The notes: generated by a model from the sequence alone, not told the origin. Counted from the first letter of the stretch, positions 1 through 11,822 are shown. The stretch is 64,000 nucleotides of DNA from Poecilobothrus nobilitatus (GCA_947095535.1 OX352774.1:234323825-234387824); one strand, 5' to 3'. Program-made: numbers and translations.

Positions 1-471
1 AAAAAGCGCTATTTTTAAATGTATATCTCAGGTTTTCCTCGACATTTTTTCAATGTAAAAACTTCATTCAGCGGGACTTTTTCTTACCTTTATCTATCTT
101 TAAATCTATATCAAAATTATACAATGTTTTTAAATTTTGTATTTAAATTTACGCTTATGTGATAACCAAATTTTGCATGATTTTTCTGAGCTATTAGGGC
201 TCAAAAAATAAAAATTTGCTATTTTTAGACATCTGTAACTTAGGCACCTGTACAAATTTTCTTCAGTAAGATATAAAAAACAGTTTTTCTTAGTTATATA
301 GAGTTCCGTACTTACACCCCTTTCATAATTGCAAAAATTTCCTATTTGCACACTTTTTTCTTATTATATGAAATTTTCAAATTTTGGTGCAGAGTAACAA
401 TTCTAAACTGTTTGTACTATCTTTTAGAAATGTGCGCTTTCAAAAACCGTTGGTTTATATTCTGTCTTGTT
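1..471 (-). mobile_element. Repeat family A copy 1, cut by the window edge
   Basis: This stretch reads, on the minus strand, like the first half of the family A elements at 9330 and 23420. The phrase GCGCACATTTC that opens the family lies in reverse near 428-440, followed by the reversed AGGTGCCTAAGTTAC-like block near 232-255 and the reversed TAACGGTAAATT-like block near 150-165. The GACG tract and terminal palindrome would lie left of position 1 and are not seen. The small open frame on the minus strand at 130-351 falls wholly inside the repeat and is not a gene. It is a non-autonomous element with no coding capacity. Confidence 0.75.
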
Positions 472-1960
472 TTTATATACCTATACCTAGTTCTTCTTAT
501 TTTAATTTTTTATATTGAATTATCATCAATGAAAATTGAGATGGAATGATTTTTTTATGAAAACAAATTACCAAAAAAAGAAAAAAAAATTCTAATAAAA
601 TGAAAATTGTATTACTTAAAAGTGTGTAAATGATATCCTTTTAGTTGTCTTATATTCATATACTTCTTGTATTCTTGTATTCATATACTTATAAAATCCA
701 CAATGATTTTTAAATTTTTATTGTTATCAATGATTTCTTTTGCGTAATAACAATGCTCTGAACTTATTTATTGTCTTTAACAAAATGGAATGCAGGTATT
801 TATTGAGCCTAAACCTAAAAACCAATTCCCACTTTCAAGGGTTTTTCGAATAACGTTCATTAAGAGTTTATACAATTATAACCAATTTCTCATCAGGTCA
901 AAACAGAAATGTATGAGGATGAATTCTTTCGTTATCTCCAATTGATAGATTTTTTATTTCGACTAGAATTTTAACTGAATACTTTTTTAACTTTAGCTTC
1001 GTTGTTGCCATATGAACAATTCATTGTCCTAAACAAACATCCATTAAATTACAAGATCCATCCAGAATCTCTATATCTTTCAATATTAGGTACTTAAAAT
1101 ATATTGAATTAATAATATTCCTTTGTTTACGGCACCGAATCAAAAATTATATTTTTTCAAAATTCAATTTTTAAACATTGCGGTGAACATGAAGTGGTTC
1201 TCTCTATTATAATAGTCATTCTTTTATATGTATTTGAAATATTGATGTCTTAATGTTGAAGTTAACTTTAGAAAAAAGAAAAAAAAAAACAATAAAATTC
1301 CATTACTCAATTTCAATGTCGTCAAGAGTCATTAAATTTTTTTTTTTTTTCTTAAATTATAAAATGGCAATGTCACGTATGTTCTCACTTTTCAATAAAA
1401 TGAAAAAACAAAAACTTAAATAAAAAGTTCTCAGAATGATTAAATTTGTTTATTGGTTATAAATAACTTTATATATGTATATACCTAAGCATAAATATAC
1501 ATACATAATATTATAAGCATACAGACATTTTATACATTAGTAATGTATTAACATACACATATATAATACACGCCTACCTACATACCTATTTTCTATGTTA
1601 CTCCTTTTTTATTAGTCGATTTTTTCCCATTTACTTTATTTTATTTCTAGACATACAAGGATAAGAGCATATTTTAAAATGTTCTTACAGTGTTAAAGAT
1701 TGATTGTTTAACGTCAAAGTGAAATTTAATGACTTTTTATTCTTGTGTTTTTTTAACAATGCATTTTTCTTGCTTATCATCAATTTTGTAAACTATAGAA
1801 ACATTGTTTCTTATAGTTGTATATTGAATATAATACCATATAATCTTCGTAATGTATCAGTACTCAATAAACTTAATAGAAAATATATTTTATATTAAAC
1901 CTATAGCTACCACCGAATACTAAATTCATTTACTACTATATAATACAATTTTTTATAAAG
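472..1960. other. AT-rich stretch without recognised features
   Basis: Only A and T runs (for example the T run near 1338-1350) and TATA-rich words near 1500-1570 are seen. The 64-codon open frame at 1704-1898 is of a length expected by chance at this base composition. Confidence 0.5.
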
Positions 1961-2014
1961 TACAATATATTTTGGAATGACTGTCATTATTCCATTGTTG
2001 GGATTTTTACGTAC
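1961..2014 (+). other. Possible 54-bp exon, weak
   Basis: A TATAAAG acceptor-like end precedes 54 bases (18 codons) followed by a perfect GTAAGT at 2015. Two frames are open. One reads as a hydrophobic segment ending VIIPLLGFLR. The pyrimidine tract in front is poor and GTAAGT is expected many times per window by chance, so this is only a candidate. No protein family is recognised. Confidence 0.1.
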
Positions 2015-2218
2015 GTAAGTATTTTTTTTCTTAATATTTCGTTCTACTGAACAAAAGAAAGCGCCACGTGCAGTAAACGCCAGCTTACTATATCCTGACT
2101 TCTTATATTGTTAATAGATTTTTGATGTAAAACTTTATTATAGTGATCTGATTTATTTGGTGGTTTTCTAGACGTTCTAGGTAGTCTTCAATTTCCTCTT
2201 CGAGAAAATAAAATAAAG

Positions 2219-2329
2219 AATCTTCAGGAAAAACAGTTATGATCATCTTCTTATAATCTATAACTCGATCATAAAAAGATGATCAGACAGAACTATTTCT
2301 CGTGTATGAACTGTTTTTTCCTGAAGATT
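2219..2329. repeat. Hairpin with 20-bp arms
   Basis: The left arm at 2219-2238 (AATCTTCAGGAAAAACAGTT) has a reverse complement at 2309-2329 with a single extra base. A second nested pair, GATCATCTT at 2241-2249 and AAGATGATC at 2276-2284, sits inside. The whole could fold into a 111-nt imperfect hairpin. It could be a tiny foldback element or a precursor-RNA-like hairpin; the sequence does not decide between them. Confidence 0.6.
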
Positions 2330-3464
2330 ATCTACGTTATCTTTCTCTAGAATGATTTTTTTAAGGAGTTTTGGCTAATTAGATTTAAAAAGTACATTAA
2401 AATTAGAAATTTAAAATAAAATTTCGTGATGATTTAAAAAATTTATAATAAAATATTTATGGCAATGAAAGTCGTAAGAGAAGATAATAAAATTATAAGA
2501 ATGTAATTCGAAAATGATATTTTGAAGATTTTAAAAATAATTTAATCAAACTGATGTACTTTTTTGTAAAGGATTTTATCAAAAAAATACAGTTCGTTAT
2601 TACAAAAAAAATATGTCACGATCTAATACTATTTTTGATCTAGATCTTCATAACAAAAAAAAAAGGGGTCGTCAAATTTTTTTTTTATGTTCTATTTAAA
2701 TTTTAATTTTATATGCAAAAAGTTTCCAATATAATTTTTATAAAAGTGTCTAAAATAAACGAAGAAAATTTCAATTTTCGAGACTTTTTATATATGCAAA
2801 AAGTCCCCAAAGTGTAATACAAATTGAAGACTTATCTGGGTTTTTGAGGAATTTTATCATGGAATCAACGTTTTTATGTAGAATATTATAAAATAGTCAT
2901 ATCATTGGTGCAGTAATCTCTAAAATTGATGGACTCGTTTTTTACATTAAACTATTTACCATATTTTATTTACTATATTTACATCCTGTTACCTGTATAT
3001 TAAAGTTTTGAAGCGAATTATGTTCTTATCTATTAATGCATCAGTTTTTCTGATTAAAATTATTTCAATTTGAAAAAATTTTCTTTTTTTGTAAAACATT
3101 TTTAAAAAATTCTTTTTTCTGATTCTCAGTAACGGTTAATAACTTTATTTTTCATCGCCAAAACCTAATAAAATAAAAATAAATACAAACATGCACGCAA
3201 CATAAATTGTAAAATGATTCACTTAAACCAAATATCACTGTACATATTTTTGCATCAAAAAATTACCTCTTTCAATTTTCTTTTTTTTTTTGTTTTTTTA
3301 TTATTTTCCAGATTTTTTAAAGCAACTATTTTAAATCTTTCCAGAATCTAAAAGTTAATTTTACACAAAAATGTCAAGAAATCAGTAACAAAAAAAGAAA
3401 AAAAATTAAAATTCAACTAAAATTCCAAGATTTAATACAACATACGACAAGAAAATTTAATTCC

Positions 3465-5231
3465 ATGAATGCTTCAATAGTTGGTATTAGTAAGCGAAGT
3501 CGAAATAAAGAATTGATAAAAACAACGAAAATAAGAAGTAGAATATTATCATCATTCAGGTTATTCAATATACTTTCCATTACAACAACAATATTAATAT
3601 TCTTCCTTAAAATATAATTACACCTATATAGTCATGAATTTAAAGCATCAGCAACAGCAGTAATTGATCCATCACCAAATTCAATTTTTAATAGGGGGAA
3701 TGATCAATACGAGTATTTCGGTAGTGTTATTTCATATCAGAAATCATCAAAAACTGTTACAGATAATGATAATAAGGAAAAACAATAATTTTTAATCCGA
3801 TATCAGCATTATTTTGCAATACCATGTAATATAAAGATATTAAAAACAACCGGTCGCAACCATTATATGAATATTACAATAAAATTGCACAAACATTTAA
3901 GTTTCATGTAATTTCCGTTGAAATTAACGCAGCTGCTAAAACTTTATTGACTTTTGAACATAGTATCCTTAAAATTCTTAATTCTTGAAAAAGAAATGTG
4001 CAAAATAAGTATAACAAGTTCATTACAATTGCAGTAGTTTTAATTCAATTTTATCAAATCAACTGGTGGTATTGGTAAGAATCATAATATATGTTATCAT
4101 AATTGTGAAAATCAGGCATCATGGCAATGCGTTTATTATCGCGTTTTACAACATCATATAACACAAGTACCATATTCAATCCCAGCTATGGATAATACAA
4201 ATTTTGGTACTATTTCGCTGGTAATGTTGGTTCAATACCATATTATTAGTTTACAAGAAATCTTGATTAAGAAGATCATGGTGACAGTATTGATTGTACT
4301 AAAAATTGTTTTTAAAAATGATCGTGATGATTAAAACAGCAGCAGGGATGATGGTATTAATTGAAACAATAATAACTATAAAAATAAAAAAAAAGCAAGT
4401 CTATCAAAGAGTTCGAAAATGATAACTTGATATTATCACACATAATTCGTATAGTTGTGATTATGCACAATATTTACGATTGATGAGGCAAGATATTATC
4501 ATAAAACCTCAAGCAATTCTGTACTACATTAAGTATTTAGAAAGTATAAAAAAAACCGAAATAAAAATTGGGAATAGTCAAAGAACAAAAAAAAGTTTAA
4601 CCCTCATTCAACAAAATTAGGATCTTCATAAAAATTATAAATATAGCCCACAGACGAGTTTGACAAGTTTTAAATGAATCGGGTGATATGGATGATATGG
4701 TAATGGTTCAAGTGATATTTATTATCCGAAGATAATTTTCTTATAGTAGTGTACATTTACATAAGAAAATCCATAACTATATTTATAATCATAAAACTGC
4801 AGTCTCAAAAGCTATTTTTCAAAATCTTCTGAAAATATCGAATATATTTGACAGAAAATACTATTTCTGTCAATTAATACATAATATAAAGATACAAAAT
4901 AATTTCAATAAAAACAAAAAAAAAAATTGGGATACCAAAAGCTAAAATTAGATAAAATTTCAATCACGAATAGTATGAAGATTAATAAGTACGATAAAGG
5001 TTCACATTTAAATAAACATTAAAGATTATAAAAATATCTACTATGAGATTAAAAAACAATAAACGTTTCAATGGTGACTATCTACGACAATCGCAGTTAT
5101 GATGATGATGATATTGATAATTTTAATGAGTGTGCAGTTAAAATGAAGATGATGACAATAATAATGATAGTTGCGAAGATGAAAATAATTACAACAATAA
5201 CAATGCTAATAGAAATTATAAAAAAAGTTAA
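3465..5231 (+). pseudogene. Broken Asn/Asp-rich coding region, unidentified
   Basis: Several open stretches follow each other on the plus strand in different frames. From an ATG at 3465 the frame stays open to 3788 with one TAA at 3615. It reads as a basic N-terminus, a hydrophobic signal-like segment (about residues 27-50), then a polar part containing PSPNSIFNRGND and TVTDNDNKEKQ. Frame shifts lead to 3791-3988 (one stop at 3827), 4044-4334 (96 open codons with NHNICYHNCENQASWQC), 4426-4620 (64 open codons), and a tail at 5142-5231 reading NEDDDNNNDSCEDENNY. The composition is richer in G, C and polar codons than the surroundings. I infer a decayed gene for a secreted or membrane Asn/Asp-rich protein. 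The family is not recognised, and each single stretch alone could be chance. Confidence 0.3.
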
Positions 5232-5715
5232 AAATAGGAGTATTGATGGAGACATATCATCAATCGGTGACTTCAAGTTTTCTGTTTTTTGAATAATATT
5301 ATATTTTTTATGGTCTACTTTTGTATAGAGCAGCCGTCAACAAAATTTTTGGAAAAATTTTGAAAGATAATAAAAAATTATTTGATTTTTCAAATTTACT
5401 TTTGTTTGTAGATATAAAAATCCTTATTTTTGTCATTTTTTAGACTTAGAAGGATTTTGTTTTGTGAAGAAATTATAAAATTTATACCTTTTCTGAATAT
5501 TTAATAGGAAATTTCAATCATTTGAACGGTTTTAAAGTAATTTTAATATTTAGTAGAAAAATTTAGCATAAAAATGGATTTATTTCATATGTAGCTTTTT
5601 TAAAAACTATGTTTTTATGTGCTTATCAATAATATTCTTAACCCTTTTTCGATCATTAAATTATTTTGTTTGTCTTTTGCAAAAGCTGCACTGATATTTT
5701 CCGAATCACAAATGT
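5232..5715. other. No feature seen
   Basis: AT-rich sequence between the broken coding region and the SINE. No reading frame or repeat is supported here. Confidence 0.5.
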
Positions 5716-5910
5716 TTAGGAGCCTCAGTGGCCTAATAGGTAAGATCGTATCAAATAACTCTATAAACACCGAGGTAGTGTGCATTCGAATCTCACACAT
5801 GTCGTAAGAATAATAATTTCGCTTTAGAACATTTGCAGCTACACCTTCAAAGGAAAGGTTATAAAAATTCCTTGTCACTTTTATATCGCAGGGGAATAGG
5901 TAAAAAAAAA
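5716..5910 (+). mobile_element. tRNA-derived SINE (family S), copy 1
   Basis: The head carries an A box, TGGCCTAATAGG, at 5729-5740 and a slightly decayed B box, GCATTCGAATC, at 5782-5792, the internal RNA polymerase III promoter of a tRNA-like gene. The body has the family phrase CACCGAGG and then GTCGTAAGAATAA, and the tail ends in an A run near 5903. The copy matches those at 13037, 19019 and 56206. It is non-coding and would depend on a LINE for retrotransposition. The open frames on both strands here are by-products of the element. Confidence 0.85.
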
Positions 5911-8137
5911 CATGTTTACTTTTGTAAATATTTAAAAAAGCATTGTTAAATATTTGTAATATCTATTTTATTTTTGAATGTAAGATTTTTTTGGAACAGT
6001 AACAATACCTATATGTAATAGTTTGAGAGGTAGAGTTTAATATAAGAAATATGACATGACGTTTTGTTATTTTTTTAAATCCTTCCAACTCTGTCTTATT
6101 ACCTTGTCCTGTTTGTTATAAAGCAATCGTTCTTAGTGCTTGGTTGGGATGTAAAAAGAAAAAGAAAAAGATTTCAATTATTTGTTGATCAGGAATATCA
6201 CGGAAATTAGCCAAAAATTAAAAATTTGACTAATTTTACAATTATGAGAATGAACTCAACTTTTATGAGATGCTTTACATGGTATGCCTTATGTCACTAC
6301 TGCTAGGTCTATTGTTATTTATAGTTAACTAAGCTGCATTACCATTTTAATAATTTATTTTCACTAAAATGTAAGTTATAAAACTGTACCTATTGTACAA
6401 GATTATGAAACCCAAATATCTATATATTTTATTTGTGCATCATTAATTATTATCTTATAAAAAAATTATTTATTTTTTTATTTATTGTATAATATTTATT
6501 TGTACCGTTTATACTAATGATTTTCATATGTACAGTAATTACAAAGAATAGACCGCCTCCTCCCCTTACGTCCCGTACAATTTATTGCCGGTTTTTACTA
6601 ATTTGCTTTAGAGTGAATTGGGTTCTTATGTGGAATAGACTGGTATATTTTAAAGCTATCATTGTTTTAATTTAATTAAAAAAAAATTTACTTTTTTTCA
6701 ATCTATTCAATACTTGATCGTATTATTCCCCAATTTATCGAATATAAACTTTTATTTATGTTTCAACTCTTATTAATTTCAACAAAAGGAAGGCAATTAA
6801 AATGTTCATTTATAGATAAAAATCTCCATCTAAAATAAAAACAAAAACCAAGAACCCTTTTGAATTATCTGAAAATTATACAAACAAAAAAAAAAACGAA
6901 AACGGAATTTGAAAAAAAAGGACAATATATGCAGTCATTAACAATAAAGGATATATTGTATCAGATTGACTATTATTTTTGGTCTACATTTGAATTGAGA
7001 AGAAAAAAACGAAGGAAAACAATAAAAAATAATATTTGTCCTAGATATATTTAAATACCTTTTAATATTATATACCTAGCCTTGAATACCTGTAATTATA
7101 AAATATGTCCATTTAATGTTTTAAAAAGTCTTTATTTACAATTCAGCCAATTATATATTCGAACTTCGAAATTATCATTATTATTAAAAGACATTATCTT
7201 ACATAACTTTGACATGTATGAAAAAAATCTAGTCACAAAAAATATTTACAAAATTCCATTGTATTATGATATATATAGGAATTATATAAATATACATTAT
7301 ATTATATATATATATAGGCTTATTAAATAATTACTATAATTACTATATTGTGTTTTATTGATTATGATATTATTATTTACTTATTAGGTATTAAAAGAAT
7401 TTATTACAGTTGTGTTCAAATTAATACTCACATTGATAGAAAAAAGATTGCTTATTTAACTTTTTTAGAACTTCTGTAGAACTTCTCATTTCAATTTAAG
7501 TCATTTGACATTTTCATTTGAAAAACGAACCTAAATATTGAAGTTACCGAACGTTGATTTAAAAGTCAATTATGTTCAATTATTTTTAAGTTTTATTAAA
7601 TCGTTTTGTAATGTTTTCAGTACTTTTCAAAAACTTTTCTTTTGAAATGCCACGATACTTGTATTTTAATTTTTAAGTCTCTGTCTAAGGTCTATTGAAT
7701 TTGAACGAGGATCTTTAAAAAAAAATTGTTCATGTTACACTACTGAAATTTTTGTTTTAAACATAAATAGTAGAAAACAACAGTTTCTTTTTCAATTGAT
7801 TAAAATTTATTTTATAATAATAATATATGCATCGAATTTTATGACTATAACTGTATTTATTTTATATTGGTTAAATTTCATATTTAAATAAACCTTAAAG
7901 TAATGAATAAAACGATTTTTGTATGTGTTAGTTAAAAAATCAACTATACAAAAAATTCAACAAAGTATTTAGAAGAATTTGTTACATATTATAAACAATT
8001 TTTTTTAAGCACATTTCTCATAAATATTAAGGTCTCTAAAAAAAAAAATTGTCTCACTCACTCCCTTAAATAGAATCTTGATATTTTGAAAGAAAACAGA
8101 CCTTAATTCAGAATTCGAATATAGCTTACCTCAAAAT
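5911..8137. other. AT-rich stretch with chance reading frames
   Basis: Holds A/T runs, a TATA-rich patch at 7265-7325 and two open frames (6860-7054 and 7082-7330) rich in Lys, Asn, Ile and Tyr, as expected of random AT-rich sequence. No splice or repeat structure is supported. Confidence 0.5.
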
Positions 8138-8338
8138 CTTGCACCTTTTTTTTACCTCCCCTGTTTAAGATCTATTAAGGGTCGAAAATTGAAAATTTGC
8201 TAATATTACGAATCTGCGAAGAAAGTGTCTCTTGATTTTTCACATTTTGTTTTGTTATTATTAAATTCTAAGAAAAACTAAAAATATTTTGGAAAATGTG
8301 CATCTTTAAAAACCTTTGATTTTACATACTGGTTTACC
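8138..8338 (-). mobile_element. Decayed end of repeat family A
   Basis: In reverse orientation the stretch keeps the family order: the AGGGGAGGTAAAAAA phrase near 8148-8163, the GAAAATTTGCTA block near 8187-8200, and the GTGCATCTTTAAAAACC opening motif near 8297-8315. The GACG tract side is missing. Identity to the complete copies is visibly low, so this is an old fragment. Confidence 0.55.
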
Positions 8339-8414
8339 TCTTTATTCCATTTCAAAATTATTCAATTTTAATTTTAATTTGAAAATTTATTTTCTTTAAT
8401 ATTTCATTTTCTAG

Positions 8415-8537
8415 GACAATGTCTTTATTATATTACATGGTTCATGGTAAGTACATTATTCTTGCTACCTTACACACATTTTTATTATTAGATTTTGGAA
8501 ATAATGTTGGGAATTATTGGAACTGTTGCTAATGTTT
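8415..8537 (+). other. Two candidate mini-exons with a 45-bp intron
   Basis: A good acceptor (ATTTCATTTTCTAG) precedes 8415-8446, which ends at GTAAGT. After 45 bases a second acceptor (TTTTTATTATTAG) precedes 8492-8537, again ended by GTAAGT. Joined in the only shared open frame they read CLYYITWFM then ILEIMLGIIGTVANV, a membrane-helix-like segment. Joining to the long frame at 8632-9072 is possible in phase, but only through a poor purine-rich acceptor near 8647. The better-placed AG sites create a TAA. No family is recognised, and such small exon candidates arise by chance in AT-rich DNA. Confidence 0.2.
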
Positions 8538-8631
8538 GTAAGTTCTGGTTATAAGAATTCTTTTGAGATTTTTAGATTATATTGAAAAACAAAAATAAAG
8601 AAGCTGTAAATAATCACTGTTCAATAGTTAA

Positions 8632-9072
8632 GAAACAGAAATAAAAGTAAAAGAATTAGAAAATACAAGAATTTCTTTGTTTATGACTAATAGTCAAAAA
8701 ATGAAAAAAAATCGCAAAAGAATCATAAACCTACAAATTGAACTTTCTAACATCTTGTTCATTATATTGTTAACCAAACTTATAAATAAGAAGACAAAAA
8801 TTACCATGAATTGGAAGATGTTCAACCCTTTGCGACCACATTTGACATTATGTCTTATTAACAGTTTGAAGACTTCCAAACATTATACTTTTATTCAAGT
8901 TTCTTTCTTTCGCTTTATACCAGTGGTATTAGTGATATTAAGTATCATACAAAAAAATTGCTTCTACAAAAAGAAACTGAAAGATGGAAATATAAAAGAA
9001 ATATCCGTGTCAAAAAATGATAAAGCAATAAAGGATTGTGAAAATAATGACAGTCAAAATAAAGGATTGTGA
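8632..9072 (+). CDS. Unidentified 131-146 codon open frame
   Basis: The frame is open for about 146 codons. The first conventional start is the ATG at 8683, with an open lead-in from 8632, and it ends at the TGA at 9070. At the stop-codon density expected for this composition, an open stretch this long should appear far less than once per window by my rough estimate. The product would have a basic N-terminus (KMKKNRKRI), a hydrophobic segment near ELSNILFIILLTKLI, a second near FFRFIPVVLVILSII, and a charged Lys/Asp/Asn-rich tail, so it resembles a small two-helix membrane protein. A 19-base direct repeat (9027-9045 and 9058-9076) overlaps the end. No domain is recognised. It may be a terminal exon, a broken gene or chance. 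Confidence 0.3.
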   Translation, partial: ETEIKVKELENTRISLFMTNSQKMKKNRKRIINLQIELSNILFIILLTKLINKKTKITMNWKMFNPLRPHLTLCLINSLKTSKHYTFIQVSFFRFIPVVLVILSIIQKNCFYKKKLKDGNIKEISVSKNDKAIKDCENNDSQNKGL

Positions 9073-9329
9073 AAATTTATCAAACGAACCTATGACCACA
9101 TTATTATAATTTTAACCGTAGATTTACAAAATGTTTGAAAACTTTGTACTCTAAAGTACTTATGATGGCTTTAATGAACACCTGGCACGAAATTAATCAT
9201 AAAAAAATTCCGCTGTTAGACTATATATGCTTCATCTAGCAAATCAAATAGTTGAAAAAGGTAATACAACAACTAGTGTTTCAAACAAGAAATGATTTAG
9301 GCGTTTGCTAGGCGTTCAACAAAAGGGTA

Positions 9330-10606
9330 AACAAGGTAGAATGTAAACCAACGGTTTTTAAAAGCGCACATTTCCAAACTCAATACAAACTGTTTAGAAT
9401 TGTGACTTGCACAAAAATTTTAGGACATTTTTGAAATTTTGAGGGGCCGTAAATCCGGAACCCTATATAACTAAGGAATGCCGTTAACACGCGTAAAAAT
9501 ATATTATTGAACCTTTTTTTCAATGTCTTGCCGAAGAAAAATTTTTACAGGTGCCTAAGTTACAGGTGTCTAAAAATTTCAAATTTTCAATTTTTGAGGC
9601 GTAATAACTCTTAAAGAGGGGGTGCTACCAAAAAATTTTCTGAGGAAACTTATACTAATTCTAAAAGTGCTCTAAAGTGCTAAAGTGCTAATTCTAAAAG
9701 AGTCTTGTCTCAAAATTTCAGGTTTTTATCTAAAGGCGTGCCGGAGTTATGAAAAAAGAAATTTCATGCAAAATATGGTTTTCACATAACGGTAAATTTA
9801 AATAGTAAATTATAAAATATTACATAATTTTGATATTGTTTTATATAGATAATAAAATTTTCGATCTTCTGGCGGTTTTAGTTTATAAAACTATTACGCA
9901 GGGCCTGAGATATATACATCTGAAAATGGGACTTTTTCGCAATTTTGAAGAGCTGCAACTTTGGAACCTTTACAACTAAAACAAACCTTTAACACACATT
10001 AAAATATATTACTGTAGCTTTAAATTTTATATCTTGCAGAAGTAAAATGTGTACAGGTTCCTAAGTTACAGGTGTTTAAAAATAGCAAATTTTCAATTTT
10101 TAAGCCCTCATATCTCATAAACAGGGGGTGGTCCAAAAAAAATTTCTGAGCAAACTTATACTAATTCTAAAAGTTCTTTCTTGCTTCAAAATTTCAAGCA
10201 TCTAGCTAGAAGCGTACCGGAGTTATGAAAGTAAAAAAATCATGCAAAATTTGGTTTTCACATAACGGTAAATTTAAATACTAAATTTAAAAAAATTGTA
10301 TAATTTACAAAGATAAAAGAAATACCTGTCGAATGACGTTTTCAGATTGAAAAAATCTTAAGCAGAACATAAGATATATGCATTTAAAAATAGGGCTTTT
10401 TCAAAGTTTGAGGGGCTGTAGCTCCGTAATGGAAGGGGCTACATGAAAAAGTTGTTCCACAAAATTATTTTTTTTACGAGACCTACCCATGGTTAAAATT
10501 TTTTTTCTCTATCTTTAACGGTGTAGAAGTTTTGTAAACAGACGGACGGACGGACAGAGTGAAACTAATAAGCACATTTCTTCAAAATTTTTTTGAAAAT
10601 GTGCTA
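9330..10606 (+). mobile_element. Repeat family A, long copy with duplicated core
   Basis: A complete non-autonomous element. It opens with ACAAGGTAGAATG and the subterminal motif GCGCACATTTCC (about 9366-9377), and closes with a GACGGACGG tract near 10541-10556 and a palindrome (AGCACATTT ... AAATGTGCT, 10570-10605). The closing motif is the reverse complement of the opening one, as in Helentron-type subterminal inverted repeats. The core is present twice: the AGGTGCCTAAGTTACAGG block at 9549 recurs near 10055, and CATAACGGTAAATTT at 9785 recurs at 10261, so the repeat unit is about 480-505 bp. The copy at 23420 has one unit. No protein is encoded. Confidence 0.85.
10541..10556 (+). repeat. 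GACG tetranucleotide tract of family A
   Basis: About four GACG units sit just before the terminal palindrome of the element. The same tract is in every better-preserved family A and B copy and varies in unit number (about nine units at 37823-37858). This matches the variable GTCY microsatellite known from DINE-1 elements. Confidence 0.85.
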
Positions 10607-11351
10607 AAAATAAGGTGCTAATATGAAGAAGGAAAAAATACCAGAAATCATATATTATGTATGTCAAATGTGCAAAGTTCCAAATTTTGTTTGGAAATTT
10701 CACTATTTATCATAAATGAAATATTTTATATACCTAGTAATTTTTCTCAAAATTACTTTTACTGAATCATGATGATCAATTATTCATTTTTACTTAAATG
10801 CAGGAAAATATTTGCTTCTTTGATAAAAAAGGAAAAATAGAAATTAAAAATCCAGATATAAATATTTATTGGTTAGCATAATGTAAATGACGATCTGATC
10901 AACTCAAACTAGAACGAGTACTTTTACTCTTATTCTCGTTTAAGCTGAATAGTTTTTTGATTTTCTTTAAAGTTATAAATTTGACTTCATAGAATCATAA
11001 CAAAAATATATATTTTTTGATGGACAGATTAAATAAAATAACACTTCAATACAATTTTTCAAAGACGCACTTTTAAAGAGTTAAAAATTTTGACTTATTG
11101 AATATTTAAATATTAAATCCATTTGATGTAGATTTAAGCACTCTGCAAGTACATATATATATATAAATAAGACCTACTCTATAGGAAGCTTACATAGGAA
11201 AAAGTTTTAAAATCAGCTTTTCAACATTATTATGTATTATACTATATTTTTAAACCAATTTTTTAATGCGATTACAGAAGAATAACTTCAACCAGATGCA
11301 ATTAATCGATAATTTATGTTCAATTATAAATACTTTCTTTCTGTACTGTAT
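10607..11351. other. No gene seen
   Basis: AT-rich. A word resembling the family A opening (AAGACGCACTTTTAAAGAG) occurs near 11060, without further matching sequence. Confidence 0.45.
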
Positions 11352-11462
11352 ATGAATAAAGTATAAAACCAAAGGTTTCAACAGGCGCACATTTTTAAAA
11401 AGACAATAAAAAAATATTCTAGAAACTGTGACCATACTCTCACATCGAAACATGTTTTAGAA
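11352..11462 (+). mobile_element. Family A opening end, split copy
   Basis: Carries AAACCAAAGG then GGCGCACATTTTT and AGAAACTGTGAC, matching the first 100 bp of the complete elements. The closing part of the same copy appears at 11985-12280, with unrelated LINE-like sequence in between, so the copy was probably interrupted or rearranged. Confidence 0.6.
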
Positions 11463-11639
11463 GATTTTTATGCTATAAAAATTTACATACATATATATTA
11501 TATACCTACTTGCACTTAAATGAAAAGTTAAAGGACCCTTTCATGAATTTTAAGGAAACTCTAAATAATTCCAACATCTGTTCCAAAGAAATAAAACAGT
11601 TAATGCTTCCACTAAAAGTTTTCCAACAGGAAACAGGGA

Positions 11640-11822
11640 GTGCAACAGAAACTCATCCCTATCATGTAGAGTTATCAAGATGCGAAATACAGCTTATGGA
11701 AATTCGTTTGTTATACGTATGTCCTGTTTGTGGAATCATATACCATCACATGTGTTCCCTAAAGTTGGTAATTCATATGTGCTCGATTTACTTAAGTTTA
11801 AGAAGAACATTAACATCTTTTT
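11640..11822 (+). pseudogene. LINE ORF2 C-terminal tail remnant
   Basis: One frame (11680-11862) reads RNTAYGNSFVIR then CLWNHIPSHV and, further on, LLKFKKNI. This is the usual C-terminal pattern of non-LTR retrotransposon ORF2 proteins: a conserved aromatic/Arg segment, LWN..P, and a closing FK. Just upstream, in another frame, HPYHVELSR gives the segment that normally precedes it, so one frameshift separates the two. Nothing of the reverse transcriptase core is present. The fragment lies between the two halves of a family A copy. A CR1/L2-like or related clade is plausible but not certain. The 148-codon frame at 11510-11956 runs through it in the wrong frame. Confidence 0.6.

Noticed and set aside
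130..351. 73-codon minus-strand open frame
   Set aside because: It lies wholly inside a family A repeat and the same sequence is broken in the other copies.
10515..10703. 62-codon minus-strand frame ending family A
   Set aside because: It reads through the GACG tract and terminal palindrome of a non-coding element.
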